A stretch of 64,000 bases of DNA from an uncultured Sulfurovum sp. (GTDB lineage: Bacteria > Campylobacterota > Campylobacteria > Campylobacterales > Sulfurovaceae): NCBI GenBank assembly GCA_902727915.1, contig CACVAU010000084.1, forward strand, positions 7,962 through 71,961. The letters are read 5' to 3'. This document shows positions 1 to 8,677 of the stretch, piece by piece. The position numbers were made by a program, and so were the translations under genes. The first letter of the stretch is position 1; every line of letters begins with the position of its first letter. Under the pieces are notes generated by a model. It was given only the letters and a program-made list of their open reading frames with translations, was not told the origin of the DNA and ran no database searches.

Positions 1-38
1 TACCCTTTTTTTGCTGTGGTTCTATTATTCTACGTTCT

Positions 39-863
39 TTATTGGGCTATAAGTTTTGCATACCACACTTTGGTGGATATATCTGTTAATTTTGCCAATA
101 ATTTTGCTTTGACTTTAGGCTGTAAATCAAGTGATAAAACATCCTCTACATATAAGGCTTTTGCCTCTTCTTTTCGCATGGAGATGACAACAACCCATTC
201 ACCTTTAGTGTTAATTATATTACTGTTAAACTGCTGTAGAATTTCTTCTGCTGAACCTCTATAATAATGTTGAAATTTTTTAGAAAGTTCTTTAGCAAAA
301 AAAACCTCTCGATGCGCATCAATATTGACAATTTCATTAATTAATTTTTCAATTCTATGTGGTGCTTCATAAAGAACCATATTACTAGAACCATTCATAA
401 TTTCTATAAGCTTAGTGCTTCGCTCAGCTCCTTTTTGTGGTAAAAAAGCACAAAAAGTAAATGCACCTTCTTCAAAACCTGATGCTGCATAAGCTGTCGT
501 CACAGCCGTTCCACCGGGTAAGACATCATAAGCAATGGTATTCTTCTGACAATACAGCACTAAAAGCTGTCCAGGATCAGAAATAACAGGCATACCTGCA
601 TCTGAAACATAAGCAACTTCTTCTTGCTCTAAACGTGATGCTATTTCTTTAAGACGCTCAGTACCATTATGTTCATGAAAAGATAAAAACTGAACCTCAT
701 CAGAAGGGTAAGTAAAATCAAAACGTGCTTCTAAAATACGTAATAATCGTTTGGTTTCTCGTGTATCTTCACATAAAAACAATGTGGTTTGTTCAAAAGC
801 TTTTAAAGCACGAATAGTGATGTCTTGTGGGTTTCCAAGAGGGGTCGGAATAAATGTCAGCAT
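39..863 (-). CDS. rsmI: 16S rRNA (cytidine-1402 2'-O)-methyltransferase RsmI
   Basis: The 274-residue product has the usual length and layout of RsmI, the SAM-dependent enzyme that 2'-O-methylates C1402 in the decoding centre of 16S rRNA. The N-terminus carries the family opening TPLGNPQDIT, followed by LCEDTRET and the signature YVSDAGMPVISDPG near residues 85-98. The C-terminal half has LYEAPHR and FAKELSKKFQ, typical of the tetrapyrrole-methylase fold. It lies downstream of rpmE on the same strand, separated by a terminator-like hairpin, so it is probably transcribed partly apart from rpmE. Family identity is clear; the activity is inferred from the family. Confidence 0.95.
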   Translation of the reverse strand: MLTFIPTPLGNPQDITIRALKAFEQTTLFLCEDTRETKRLLRILEARFDFTYPSDEVQFLSFHEHNGTERLKEIASRLEQEEVAYVSDAGMPVISDPGQLLVLYCQKNTIAYDVLPGGTAVTTAYAASGFEEGAFTFCAFLPQKGAERSTKLIEIMNGSSNMVLYEAPHRIEKLINEIVNIDAHREVFFAKELSKKFQHYYRGSAEEILQQFNSNIINTKGEWVVVISMRKEEAKALYVEDVLSLDLQPKVKAKLLAKLTDISTKVWYAKLIAQ

Positions 864-932
864 AGTGTCTCTAATTATAAATGTAGGTAGGTATATGAGC
901 CAACTGCTAAAGTTGACATTGTTTTGTAGTAA

Positions 933-952
933 AAAGGAGCTTTTGCTCCTTT
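933..952 (-). terminator. Rho-independent terminator after rpmE
   Basis: An 8-bp perfect stem (AAAGGAGC / GCTCCTTT) with a 4-base loop is followed on the minus strand by a T-rich stretch, 20 bases beyond the rpmE stop. Confidence 0.8.
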
Positions 953-971
953 AGTTCCTTTAAAAAAGTGA

Positions 972-1169
972 TTAAAGGTTGTATTTTTTCTTAAACTTAT
1001 CAATTCTTCCAGCAGCATCAACACTTCTTTCTGAACCTGTAAAGAATGGGTGACATTCATTACAAATATCAATTGTCATCTCTGATTTGTTTGTTCTAAT
1101 TTCAAATTCATTTCCACATGCACATTTCACAGCACATACTTGGTAATCTGGGTGAATATCTTTTCTCAT
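972..1169 (-). CDS. rpmE: 50S ribosomal protein L31
   Basis: This 65-residue protein is ribosomal protein L31 of the large subunit. It opens with MRKDIHPDY and carries the zinc-binding cysteines of the C+ type, in CACG near residues 16-19 and CNEC near residues 36-39, then the family ending around [17 protein letters not shown]. It is a single gene with its own terminator downstream and about 300 bases of AT-rich DNA upstream. That upstream stretch holds only a small dyad (CAGGT/ACCTG near 1215-1229) of unknown meaning. The cysteine-containing form is the zinc-replete L31. Confidence 0.97.
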   Translation of the reverse strand: MRKDIHPDYQVCAVKCACGNEFEIRTNKSEMTIDICNECHPFFTGSERSVDAAGRIDKFKKKYNL

Positions 1170-1468
1170 AATAAGACCTTTTAAAGTAATTTTTGACGAA
1201 ATAAATTTCGTATGTCAGGTCACTAACCTGCTCTAGCTTTCACTCTTCTTCCAAAAATATAAACCATACATATCCATAATGCCTAAATTTTTAGAAAGTT
1301 ATTCTCGTAATGCTCTCAGCAATACGGGAAATTTCGAGCGAATTATAGCAAAAAGGACTTTATAAAAAGTTTTACAAATCCGTTTATGGAATATTAATAA
1401 AAAATATATATACTGTTTTCCATACAATGCTAAATTAACACGATTTAAAATAATTAAAGGAATCTAAA

Positions 1469-2428
1469 ATGCCTAGTCTTAAAAAATTATTATTAACCTT
1501 CAGTGTTTTCACTCTCACACTTACCTATGCTGAAGATGTTAAACCATGGGCTATTGCCTTACAAAACCTTACACAACAAGAACATCATGTTATTGTTGAC
1601 AAAGGAACAGAACGTCCCTACACAGGTAAATACCTAAATAATAAAGAAAAAGGTACCTACACCTGTAAAGTTTGTGACACACCTCTATATAAATCAGATG
1701 ACAAGTTCAATTCTAACTGTGGATGGCCCAGTTTTGACGATGAAATAAAAGGAGCAGTTAAACGTACAACAGATGCCGATGGTCGTAGAACAGAAATTCT
1801 TTGTGCTAATTGTGATGCACATTTAGGACATGTATTTAAAGGTGAAGGTTTTACTCCTAAAAATACTCGTCACTGCGTTAACTCTATCTCATTAAATTTT
1901 AAAAAAGAAAATGAGAAAAAGACAAAAAAAGAACTAAAAAAAAATACTCTAAAACGTGCCTATTTTGCAGGGGGTTGCTTCTGGGGTGTTGAATATCATT
2001 TAGAAGCTATCAAAGGGGTCAAAGATGCTATCTCTGGTTACATGGGTGGACATACAAAAAATCCTAGCTATTATGATGTTATTAGAAAAAAAACAGGACA
2101 TTTAGAAACTGTAGAAATTGTTTATGACCCCAAAATAGTAACTTATGAAACACTGGCAAAAGCTTTTTTTGAGATTCACGACCCAACCCAAACCGATGGT
2201 CAAGGACCAGACATTGGATCACAATATCTCTCTGCTATTTTTGTACAAAATGAAGATGAGAAAAAAACCGTTCAAAAATTAATTAAAATTTTGGAATCTA
2301 AAGGGCTAAAAATAGCCACTAAGATTATAAATGGTCATGTTTTCTATAAAGCTGAAGACAATCATCAAGACTACTATGAACAAAAAGGTTCCAAACCTTA
2401 TTGTCATGCTTATAAAAAGAGGTTTTAG
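1469..2428 (+). CDS. msrBA: Secreted peptide-methionine sulfoxide reductase, MsrB-MsrA fusion
   Basis: A 319-residue bifunctional repair enzyme that reduces both R- and S-methionine sulfoxide in oxidised proteins. Residues 1-21 form a signal peptide (hydrophobic run ending in TYA), so it should act in the periplasm. The MsrB domain comes first (about 30-150), with two zinc-binding pairs (CKVC and CANC) and catalytic Cys in RHCVNS. The MsrA domain follows (about 165-310), with catalytic Cys in GGCFWG and the family signatures GYMGGH and PTQTDGQGPDIGSQY. A Shine-Dalgarno-like AAAGGA precedes the ATG. It is followed by a hairpin shared with the convergent peroxidase gene. MsrB-MsrA order is a known fusion arrangement. 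Confidence 0.95.
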   Translation: MPSLKKLLLTFSVFTLTLTYAEDVKPWAIALQNLTQQEHHVIVDKGTERPYTGKYLNNKEKGTYTCKVCDTPLYKSDDKFNSNCGWPSFDDEIKGAVKRTTDADGRRTEILCANCDAHLGHVFKGEGFTPKNTRHCVNSISLNFKKENEKKTKKELKKNTLKRAYFAGGCFWGVEYHLEAIKGVKDAISGYMGGHTKNPSYYDVIRKKTGHLETVEIVYDPKIVTYETLAKAFFEIHDPTQTDGQGPDIGSQYLSAIFVQNEDEKKTVQKLIKILESKGLKIATKIINGHVFYKAEDNHQDYYEQKGSKPYCHAYKKRF

Positions 2429-2437
2429 AACCTCTTT
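2416..2437. terminator. Bidirectional terminator hairpin
   Basis: A 9-bp stem (AAAGAGGTT / AACCTCTTT) with a 4-base loop overlaps the msrBA stop codon and sits 6 bases from the stop of the convergent peroxidase gene. It could end transcription from either side. Confidence 0.6.
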
Positions 2438-2442
2438 AGCTT

Positions 2443-3909
2443 CTATAATATACTTCCATTATAACCAATGGCATCCAATTGTTTTCCATTAGGGTCTTCA
2501 TTCACTGTTGGTATCCATTTCTTTAAACATTCTCGATCTTTGACACAAGGATCCGTTAGAGTTTCTAAAAAACTTAATAATTCTTGCACTTCAAAATCTT
2601 TTAATTCAACATTTTGTAAAACTTCTTCCTTAGAAACTCTATCTTCTGTCAGTTTTTTTAGCATTGGTTCTGCCTTAGCCGTAATACTATCTATATTTTG
2701 AATACCAACTTGTGTTAACTGTGTGAGATCATAATTTTGAATGGCTTGACTTGGATTTAAATGATGACGTACCACAGCTTCTAAAGAAGTATAAGCCCCA
2801 GCGTGAGACCAAGGTCCAGTTTCAGTAACATTCAATAAAGTAGGTGTTCTGAATTTAAACATATCCTCTTCATCTTTTGTAATGTTAAATCGACCAAAAT
2901 CACTGCTTCCATCTAATCCATTGCCTTTACCTCTACCTATTTGAGGCATGACTATATTATGAAAACTTTCATCTGAAAATAAATCTCCAGTATGACAACT
3001 GGCACAATTAGCTCCCCCCTTAGAAACAGGATTAAAAAAAAGCAATGCACCTTTTTTAGCTTCATTTGAAATAGCTTTTGTATTCCCTTCGATATAGTCT
3101 TTCCAAGGTGTATTTGAAAAGGCTTGTGAGTTCTCATACTCCCCAATGGCTTTGGCAATATTTTGTTCAGTAATTAACTCTTGGGCTGTTCCTTCTAGCT
3201 GATCAAAGGCTAACTGAAATTTTTTCAACCAATAGTCATGATCTTCTAATCTATTCTCCCCTTCAGCATAACCACCCAGCCTACTTGCAATATAATCCCT
3301 AATTTCTTGATTATTTTTCTCTTGATGATCAAAACCTTTCATCTCTTCTGGTGAAGTCACAGGAAAACGTGCTTGAGCTGAAGCTAAATTATCTGTTGCC
3401 AAAGGATCAACAATATTAAGCCCAGAATCAGGGGTAGAAATACCATTCGCTAATGTACTTAAACGACCATCATGAAACAATACTTTATTCCAACCAAGTA
3501 CATTAAATGTTGTTGGTGCATTTCTAGGCACAGGTGGTCCTGCATCATTTTCTTTTGAATCCGTACTATGTAAACGTCCTTCTCCTAGTAAATCTTCAGA
3601 TTCTGCTCCAACACCAATGGGTAACGATAGCCTATCTCCTCCACCTAACATCGGATGATGACAGGTAACACAAGCTGAATCACTATCAGCACCTAAAGAC
3701 TTAGAGAAGAAAAGATGCATACCCAATTGTGTTTTTGCACTTTCAATATCTGGTATTTCTTTCCCTTTTAATGCATCCCCTGTTAAATTATTTTCATCAA
3801 TAATAAGATTTAACGCATTATCAACACTGTTATTCCCATCACAAGCCATATTTATGTATCCAAAGATAAGCATAAATCCTATCCCTAAACCTTTATTAAA
3901 ACTTTGCAT
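2443..3909 (-). CDS. Diheme cytochrome c peroxidase / MauG-family lipoprotein
   Basis: A 488-residue member of the bacterial diheme cytochrome c peroxidase family, which reduces H2O2 with electrons from c-type cytochromes in the periplasm. Two haem-attachment motifs are visible: CVTCHH near residue 80 and CASCHTGD near residue 303. The N-terminus has a hydrophobic segment ending NMACDG, which looks like a lipobox, so the protein is probably lipid-anchored. The C-terminal part has the FRTPTLLNVTETGPWSHAG block typical of the family. It is somewhat longer than classical CcpA, closer to MauG/YhjA relatives, so the electron donor and substrate are uncertain. It is divergent from the lipoprotein at 4069, with a repeat-rich spacer. 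Confidence 0.88.
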   Translation of the reverse strand: MQSFNKGLGIGFMLIFGYINMACDGNNSVDNALNLIIDENNLTGDALKGKEIPDIESAKTQLGMHLFFSKSLGADSDSACVTCHHPMLGGGDRLSLPIGVGAESEDLLGEGRLHSTDSKENDAGPPVPRNAPTTFNVLGWNKVLFHDGRLSTLANGISTPDSGLNIVDPLATDNLASAQARFPVTSPEEMKGFDHQEKNNQEIRDYIASRLGGYAEGENRLEDHDYWLKKFQLAFDQLEGTAQELITEQNIAKAIGEYENSQAFSNTPWKDYIEGNTKAISNEAKKGALLFFNPVSKGGANCASCHTGDLFSDESFHNIVMPQIGRGKGNGLDGSSDFGRFNITKDEEDMFKFRTPTLLNVTETGPWSHAGAYTSLEAVVRHHLNPSQAIQNYDLTQLTQVGIQNIDSITAKAEPMLKKLTEDRVSKEEVLQNVELKDFEVQELLSFLETLTDPCVKDRECLKKWIPTVNEDPNGKQLDAIGYNGSIL

Positions 3910-3949
3910 ATTTTTCCTTTGTATTATTCACGGAAATCATACACTTCAA

Positions 3950-4027
3950 AAGTATCATAAATGTATCAAACTCTTGTTTATCTTAATTTTCATAAGTTTT
4001 TATTTGTGATACATTTGTGATACATTT
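3950..4027. promoter_or_regulatory. Repeated TGATACATTT-type motifs between divergent genes
   Basis: The spacer between the peroxidase and the lipoprotein gene holds TGATACATTT twice in direct repeat (about 4007-4027) and its inverted form AAATGTATCA near 3960-3969, beside a further GTATCA. This three-site arrangement between divergent starts looks like an operator for a shared regulator. The regulator is not identifiable here. Confidence 0.45.
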
Positions 4028-4068
4028 ACTCATTATCATATGCTATTCAAAAATACAAAGGATACACA

Positions 4069-4818
4069 ATGAATAAAAAAATAAATACAAGCTGGATATT
4101 AGTTCCATTAAGCTTCATACTCATTGGATGTGGTGACACCTCCAATACAAGTTCAATCGATTTAAGCACTTATTTAGAGACCGATAATATGTCAAAAAAT
4201 TATCAAAAAATTGAAACAAAAAAAGGTGAAATTGTCACAGACAATACTTTTCCAACAACAAGCATTGTTAGCAACAATCGAGTTGAACGAAACTTTCCAA
4301 ATAATGTACAAGTAGTTATTAATATTGGAGAAAACACCATTATTAAAAATGATATCTCTAGTGAAGGAAATACCAGCACCTCATTTAAACGTTTGGTCAA
4401 TGTAGGTGACACCTTAAACTATTATGATGTTAATCTTACTAAAGCTTTAGAAGAAAATGAACAAACAATTGGAACACAAAACCTGAAAGGTCATAAAACC
4501 TGTGTACTTGAAAGTAAGCTAAATGGTTTTACACATGAGACACATACCTATACAGGAGATATTGTAAGAGTAAAATGTACCTTAGATGTCAAAGTAACAA
4601 CCACGGTCAAAGACGAATTTCTAGCTACTTCAAACTATAGTAATGGTACGGTAGATATGGTTGATAGCTTTTACATGCACAGTAAAAAATCTGAAGGACT
4701 TATTGCTTTTATTGATGATGATTGTCTTATAAATAACAATATCAGTATCCCCAATGATAACCAAGCTTGTACTGCTCAAAACAAAAATACGGAATATATG
4801 TACTATATAGAAAACTAA
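4069..4818 (+). CDS. Putative lipoprotein, unknown function
   Basis: A 249-residue protein with a lipoprotein signal: charged MNKK start, hydrophobic stretch and lipobox IGCG near residue 22. The mature part is rich in Ser, Thr and Asn with beta-strand-like alternation and holds four cysteines (CVLES, VKCTLD, DDCL, QACTAQ) that could form two disulfides in the periplasm. I recognise no family. It is divergent from the diheme peroxidase with a repeat-rich spacer, so the two may share control. A strong hairpin follows the stop. Confidence 0.75.
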   Translation: MNKKINTSWILVPLSFILIGCGDTSNTSSIDLSTYLETDNMSKNYQKIETKKGEIVTDNTFPTTSIVSNNRVERNFPNNVQVVINIGENTIIKNDISSEGNTSTSFKRLVNVGDTLNYYDVNLTKALEENEQTIGTQNLKGHKTCVLESKLNGFTHETHTYTGDIVRVKCTLDVKVTTTVKDEFLATSNYSNGTVDMVDSFYMHSKKSEGLIAFIDDDCLINNNISIPNDNQACTAQNKNTEYMYYIEN

Positions 4819-4841
4819 ATCGTCATTTACACGCTTCTGAA

Positions 4842-4870
4842 GTAGAAAATAAGATGCTCTTATTTTCTAC
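4842..4870. terminator. Strong bidirectional hairpin terminator
   Basis: A 13-bp perfect stem (GTAGAAAATAAGA / TCTTATTTTCTAC) with a 3-base loop lies between the convergent ends of the lipoprotein gene and the antiporter gene. Confidence 0.7.
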
Positions 4871-4891
4871 AACAAGTATCAATTAACCCAC

Positions 4892-6232
4892 TCAATGAAC
4901 CTCTCTAGCCACTTCATCATCAAACGCTTTTTTATTAAACATAATAATTCCAACCAAAACCGTTGCATAGACAAAGGTAGACAATAAAATCACCCCTATA
5001 ACAATGGCTTCAAACATCTCTTGGTGTTCAAAGCCTTTGGGTAACATTTGAAGCATAACAACGGAAAGCCCCCCTTTTATTCCTGCAAAAAGCAATACTG
5101 ACCACCAACGTACCCCAATGTCTGTCATTTTTTTGGTCAAATTAGACACAATACCAAAGGTTCCCATCATAAAAGCTCTAATAAGTGTAGTGATTAAAAA
5201 CATGAGGAATATCTCTGTTTTATACTTTAACAAAGCATCAAACTCCACAATACTTGCCATTGACATAAATAAAAAGGTATTCGCAAGTAGTGCCAATACA
5301 GCCACATAATTCAAGTTTTGTTTATGACGTTCTATGCTACTTACATCTGTTGAGAGTTTACGCGTGATACCACTCATAAATCCTGTCGAAAAGATTTTTT
5401 TATTTTTATTTGCACGGTTCACAATACTTCGGGCTTTTTCCACTTGGCGTTCTTTTTCATCAAAAGATTTTTGAGTAATGGTATTGAGCGTAATAATGCC
5501 CACAATAACAGCTAAAAGCCCAGCAAAATGAAAAATTTCAGCGATTTCAAATGCCCCATAAGCTGTTAATAAAATGACAACTAACTCACTCATTGGGTCT
5601 GATGTTAAACGCATAAGCGTAACACCAGCGTAACCTACTACCAAACCAATAATGACTGAAAAAAAGATAACTTTAGCTGAAACAAGGACGATATCTACTG
5701 CCCCTATTTGAACCCCATTTATCATTGGTATGGCAATAAACATAAAAATAATTAGCGCTGTTGCATCATTAAAAAGTGATTCTCCTTCAGCCAAAATAGC
5801 CAACTTATGAGGAACATTAAATGATGAGAAAACAGAAACAACCGAAACAGGATCAGTTGCCAAAACCATTGCGAAAAGTGCAATGATTGCGCCTGTCGAA
5901 AGTGCATATTCCATAAAAAAAGTATTGGCAGCAATAATGCCAAATGTAATGGAAATAGCGACTGAAAATGCTGCGACATAAAGAAGACTCAAAGCATTTT
6001 TTCTCAAATCATCAAGTTTTAATAGCAAAGCATCAGCAGCTATTAAAATGGGAATTAAAAACAAAACCAAATCAGCAAAAGTTTCATCTGAGAAAAGAAC
6101 CATTTGAGGGAACATATAGTAAAAACCATAACTCAGTGTAATGAGTGAAATTGGCGAAGGAATCTTAAAATATTTTTGTAGTTCAATGGCAATAAATAAA
6201 ATAGTTAATAGGGCTAAAAGTGTTAATATCAT
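4892..6232 (-). CDS. Cation:proton antiporter (CPA1/NhaP-like)
   Basis: A 446-residue polytopic inner-membrane protein with about 12 hydrophobic segments. Features of the CPA antiporter family include ATDPVSVVSVF near residues 124-134 (the TM5 region with the conserved Asp) and ALLAEGESLFNDATALI-type sequence near residues 145-160. It is predicted to exchange Na+ or K+ for H+. A hydrophilic insert near residues 255-300 (rich in Lys, Arg and Asn) is probably a cytoplasmic loop. There is no long C-terminal regulatory domain. Ion preference cannot be judged from sequence. The next gene, an MFS carrier, is on the same strand 70 bases away. Confidence 0.88.
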   Translation of the reverse strand: MILTLLALLTILFIAIELQKYFKIPSPISLITLSYGFYYMFPQMVLFSDETFADLVLFLIPILIAADALLLKLDDLRKNALSLLYVAAFSVAISITFGIIAANTFFMEYALSTGAIIALFAMVLATDPVSVVSVFSSFNVPHKLAILAEGESLFNDATALIIFMFIAIPMINGVQIGAVDIVLVSAKVIFFSVIIGLVVGYAGVTLMRLTSDPMSELVVILLTAYGAFEIAEIFHFAGLLAVIVGIITLNTITQKSFDEKERQVEKARSIVNRANKNKKIFSTGFMSGITRKLSTDVSSIERHKQNLNYVAVLALLANTFLFMSMASIVEFDALLKYKTEIFLMFLITTLIRAFMMGTFGIVSNLTKKMTDIGVRWWSVLLFAGIKGGLSVVMLQMLPKGFEHQEMFEAIVIGVILLSTFVYATVLVGIIMFNKKAFDDEVAREVH

Positions 6233-6302
6233 AGCTTGGTACCTTAATTTAAAATTAAAGTATTTTAGCGATTTGTCACTATTGTTTAGATTATTTTATG
6301 CC

Positions 6303-7484
6303 TTAAAGTAGAGGTCTAGATTTCGCTTTTTTACCAAGTAACAAAAATAAAATTCCAAAAGAAACGATAAAGGCTGTGACATAAAGTGTCATATTATAAT
6401 TTCCAAAATGCTCAAAAAGTGCCACACTGTACAACGGTGCTGTGACTTGTCCTATACCATAAGCAGCCGTCATTGCTCCCATAAAAACAACTGGATTTTT
6501 TCCTGCCAATTTTCCTCCATGATGCATAAAAAGTGCCACATGACCAATAAATGTACTCCCATACAAGGCACCACTGAGAAGATTTAAAACCATATTATTG
6601 GTTAAAGTGGGAATGAGTATGCCAGTTATTTGTAAGACAAAAGTAAAAATAATAATATTTTCACTGCCATACCTTTGTGCCAATCGCATCCAAATAATGG
6701 CTGAAGGAATACCTACTAGCCCAACAATTAACCACCCTAAACTACCAAATCCATCTAAGCCATCAAGAGAGTTTATAATATCTGGAAAGAAAGTTGCTTG
6801 AACAACAAAACCAACACCTGCTGTAAAATATGCCAAAATTAAAAGTATTACATAAGGGCTAAACATGGCTCTGGAAAGTTCATATTTAACAGCATCTTTT
6901 TTTAATGCTTTATCAAAAGACAAAATGTAAATGGAATAAAAAGAGACCAGCACAGCAAACAGTGCCAAAACCATCCACGCCTCTGACCATGTCCCCTCAC
7001 GCAATACATAATATCCTATAAGTTCACTCACAGCAATAGCAAACCCTATGCCTGAGAAATGTATGCCCATCGCTTTTGTTTTGTCTTCATAATTAAGTTT
7101 AACCATCACAATAGAACTTCCAACAATTAACACCATTGCCGAACCAAAACCAGCCACAATACGCGATATAAACCATATGACTTCATTACTAACAGTTGCC
7201 AAGATAAAAGTGCTTAAAACACTTATAATCATTCCAATTCTAAAAAATATAACTTTGATATTAATGTCTTTAAGAAAAACAGAAAACAAAGCACCACTTA
7301 AATATCCAGCATAATTAAAAGAAGCAAAAAGCCCTGCATTGCTAATGCTTAAAAAGTCATCCAACATAGAGGGTAAAAGTGTGGTAAAAGCAAATCGTGC
7401 CACACCTAGTCCCACGATAATTGATAGGACTCCTGCTAAAAGAATGTTCAAGTTTTTATTTTTATCCAACAAAGTTATATTCAT
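6303..7484 (-). CDS. YbfB/YjiJ-family MFS transporter
   Basis: A 393-residue protein with 12 predicted membrane segments. The opening (LAGVLSIIVGLGVARFAFTTLLP) and the first-half sequence match the YbfB/YjiJ (DUF1228) branch of the major facilitator superfamily, whose substrate is unknown. FNYAGYLSGALFSVFL and the FGSAMVLIVGSS block are in the expected places. It sits between an antiporter gene and a DoxX gene on the same strand, without tight coupling. A transport role is inferred from the fold only. Confidence 0.82.
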   Translation of the reverse strand: MNITLLDKNKNLNILLAGVLSIIVGLGVARFAFTTLLPSMLDDFLSISNAGLFASFNYAGYLSGALFSVFLKDINIKVIFFRIGMIISVLSTFILATVSNEVIWFISRIVAGFGSAMVLIVGSSIVMVKLNYEDKTKAMGIHFSGIGFAIAVSELIGYYVLREGTWSEAWMVLALFAVLVSFYSIYILSFDKALKKDAVKYELSRAMFSPYVILLILAYFTAGVGFVVQATFFPDIINSLDGLDGFGSLGWLIVGLVGIPSAIIWMRLAQRYGSENIIIFTFVLQITGILIPTLTNNMVLNLLSGALYGSTFIGHVALFMHHGGKLAGKNPVVFMGAMTAAYGIGQVTAPLYSVALFEHFGNYNMTLYVTAFIVSFGILFLLLGKKAKSRPLL

Positions 7485-7548
7485 TTTGACATTCTAATCA
7501 TTTATACTTCTAATGATATTAAAACTTCTTAACGAAATTCAAGCATTC

Positions 7549-7947
7549 TTATTGTCTCGCACGTGCGACATAGTTACCAGCACCCATAAAAAATAGGGAC
7601 AAAGACCCCATTAAAAAGAACATCTGTACTTCAATGCCCCAAGCACCATGTTTAGTAAGCGTCCAAACATCTTTTAAATGTACCAAGTAAATAGCGCCTA
7701 CCATCGCAACTAAAACAGTTAAGGCTGAAAGTCGTACTTGAATTCCCAATATAATTAATATGGGTGCTATTATCTCTGCAACATAGAGTCCATAAGCCAG
7801 TACAGCAGGTAGTTTATGGGCTACCAATGTCTCTTCTATAAACCCAAGACCATGTTGTAGTTTAGCAATACCATGAAAGAGCATCAAGCCACCAATCATT
7901 AGTCTCAAAATCAATTTACCCAAATCATCATTATAAAAAATTTTCAT
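7549..7947 (-). CDS. DoxX-family membrane protein
   Basis: A 132-residue, four-helix membrane protein of the DoxX family, with the family pattern LILRLMIGGLMLFHGIAKL near the N-terminus and a GxxVRLSALTVLVAMVGAIYLVH stretch in the middle. DoxX-like proteins occur in redox and thiosulfate-related settings, but many have no assigned role. An AAGGATT Shine-Dalgarno-like sequence precedes the start. Neighbours give no strong hint. Confidence 0.85.
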   Translation of the reverse strand: MKIFYNDDLGKLILRLMIGGLMLFHGIAKLQHGLGFIEETLVAHKLPAVLAYGLYVAEIIAPILIILGIQVRLSALTVLVAMVGAIYLVHLKDVWTLTKHGAWGIEVQMFFLMGSLSLFFMGAGNYVARARQ

Positions 7948-7989
7948 ATTAATCCTTTTTTAGATTTTATGATAAAGTATCTTAATTGC

Positions 7990-8427
7990 TTATAAGTCTA
8001 AGTTTTTAACGTTCTTCATCATTGCACGCCAATCTTCATCAAAATTACTAAAAATATACTGTTCACCATGAGGAATGGTACATCCTGAGCAATCTTGATG
8101 GACTTCAGCCACATCACCAACTTCTCTAACCGTACGTCTTCCACGTTTTGAACTAATGGAACAAATAGAGTGAAACTCCAGCTCTTCCTCTTGCTTAGGT
8201 GCTTTATTAAATCTAAAATGAGGACAGCCACACATATAACAATTAAGTTCATACATTTCATGGCATTTCGTATTGGTCGCATACAGTTCACAAAAGTCTG
8301 GCTCTTTTTCTACCATATTTTCAAAGATAAAGTATTGAACAATATCATACTCATCCAAGCCTTCAAGTTTTTTCATAATCGCTGCATGTTTCTTAGCATG
8401 TTCTTCATACCATTCATTATATATCAT
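7990..8427 (-). CDS. Conserved-looking cysteine-rich protein, unknown function
   Basis: A 145-residue soluble protein with ten cysteines, including CYMCGC near residues 68-73, CSGCTIPHG near residue 113, and single cysteines at CELY, KCHEMY and SICS. The spacing suggests metal or Fe-S binding, or a disulfide-rich fold. There is no signal peptide or membrane segment. I do not recognise the family. An AAGGAT Shine-Dalgarno supports the ATG. The 250 bases upstream, up to glnS, hold no gene. Confidence 0.7.
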   Translation of the reverse strand: MIYNEWYEEHAKKHAAIMKKLEGLDEYDIVQYFIFENMVEKEPDFCELYATNTKCHEMYELNCYMCGCPHFRFNKAPKQEEELEFHSICSISSKRGRRTVREVGDVAEVHQDCSGCTIPHGEQYIFSNFDEDWRAMMKNVKNLDL

Positions 8428-8677
8428 TAGGAATCCTTATAAAAATTGTAGTGTAGCATAATAAGTACCAATTCAAGAAAGTACCCAACTCTATAAATTT
8501 TAAAAGCTTAATAATGCGTAAAAGCAAAGAGGTTTATCTGGCATAATTAAAGAAGACTTGAAATTAACATGCAAAAAAATGACATTAAAAAAGTCACATT
8601 TCTTCCCTAACCCACAATAAGCCCAAATTAGATAAAATACCCACCTTAATATAAGTTCTACAATCAAAAGGTTAATA

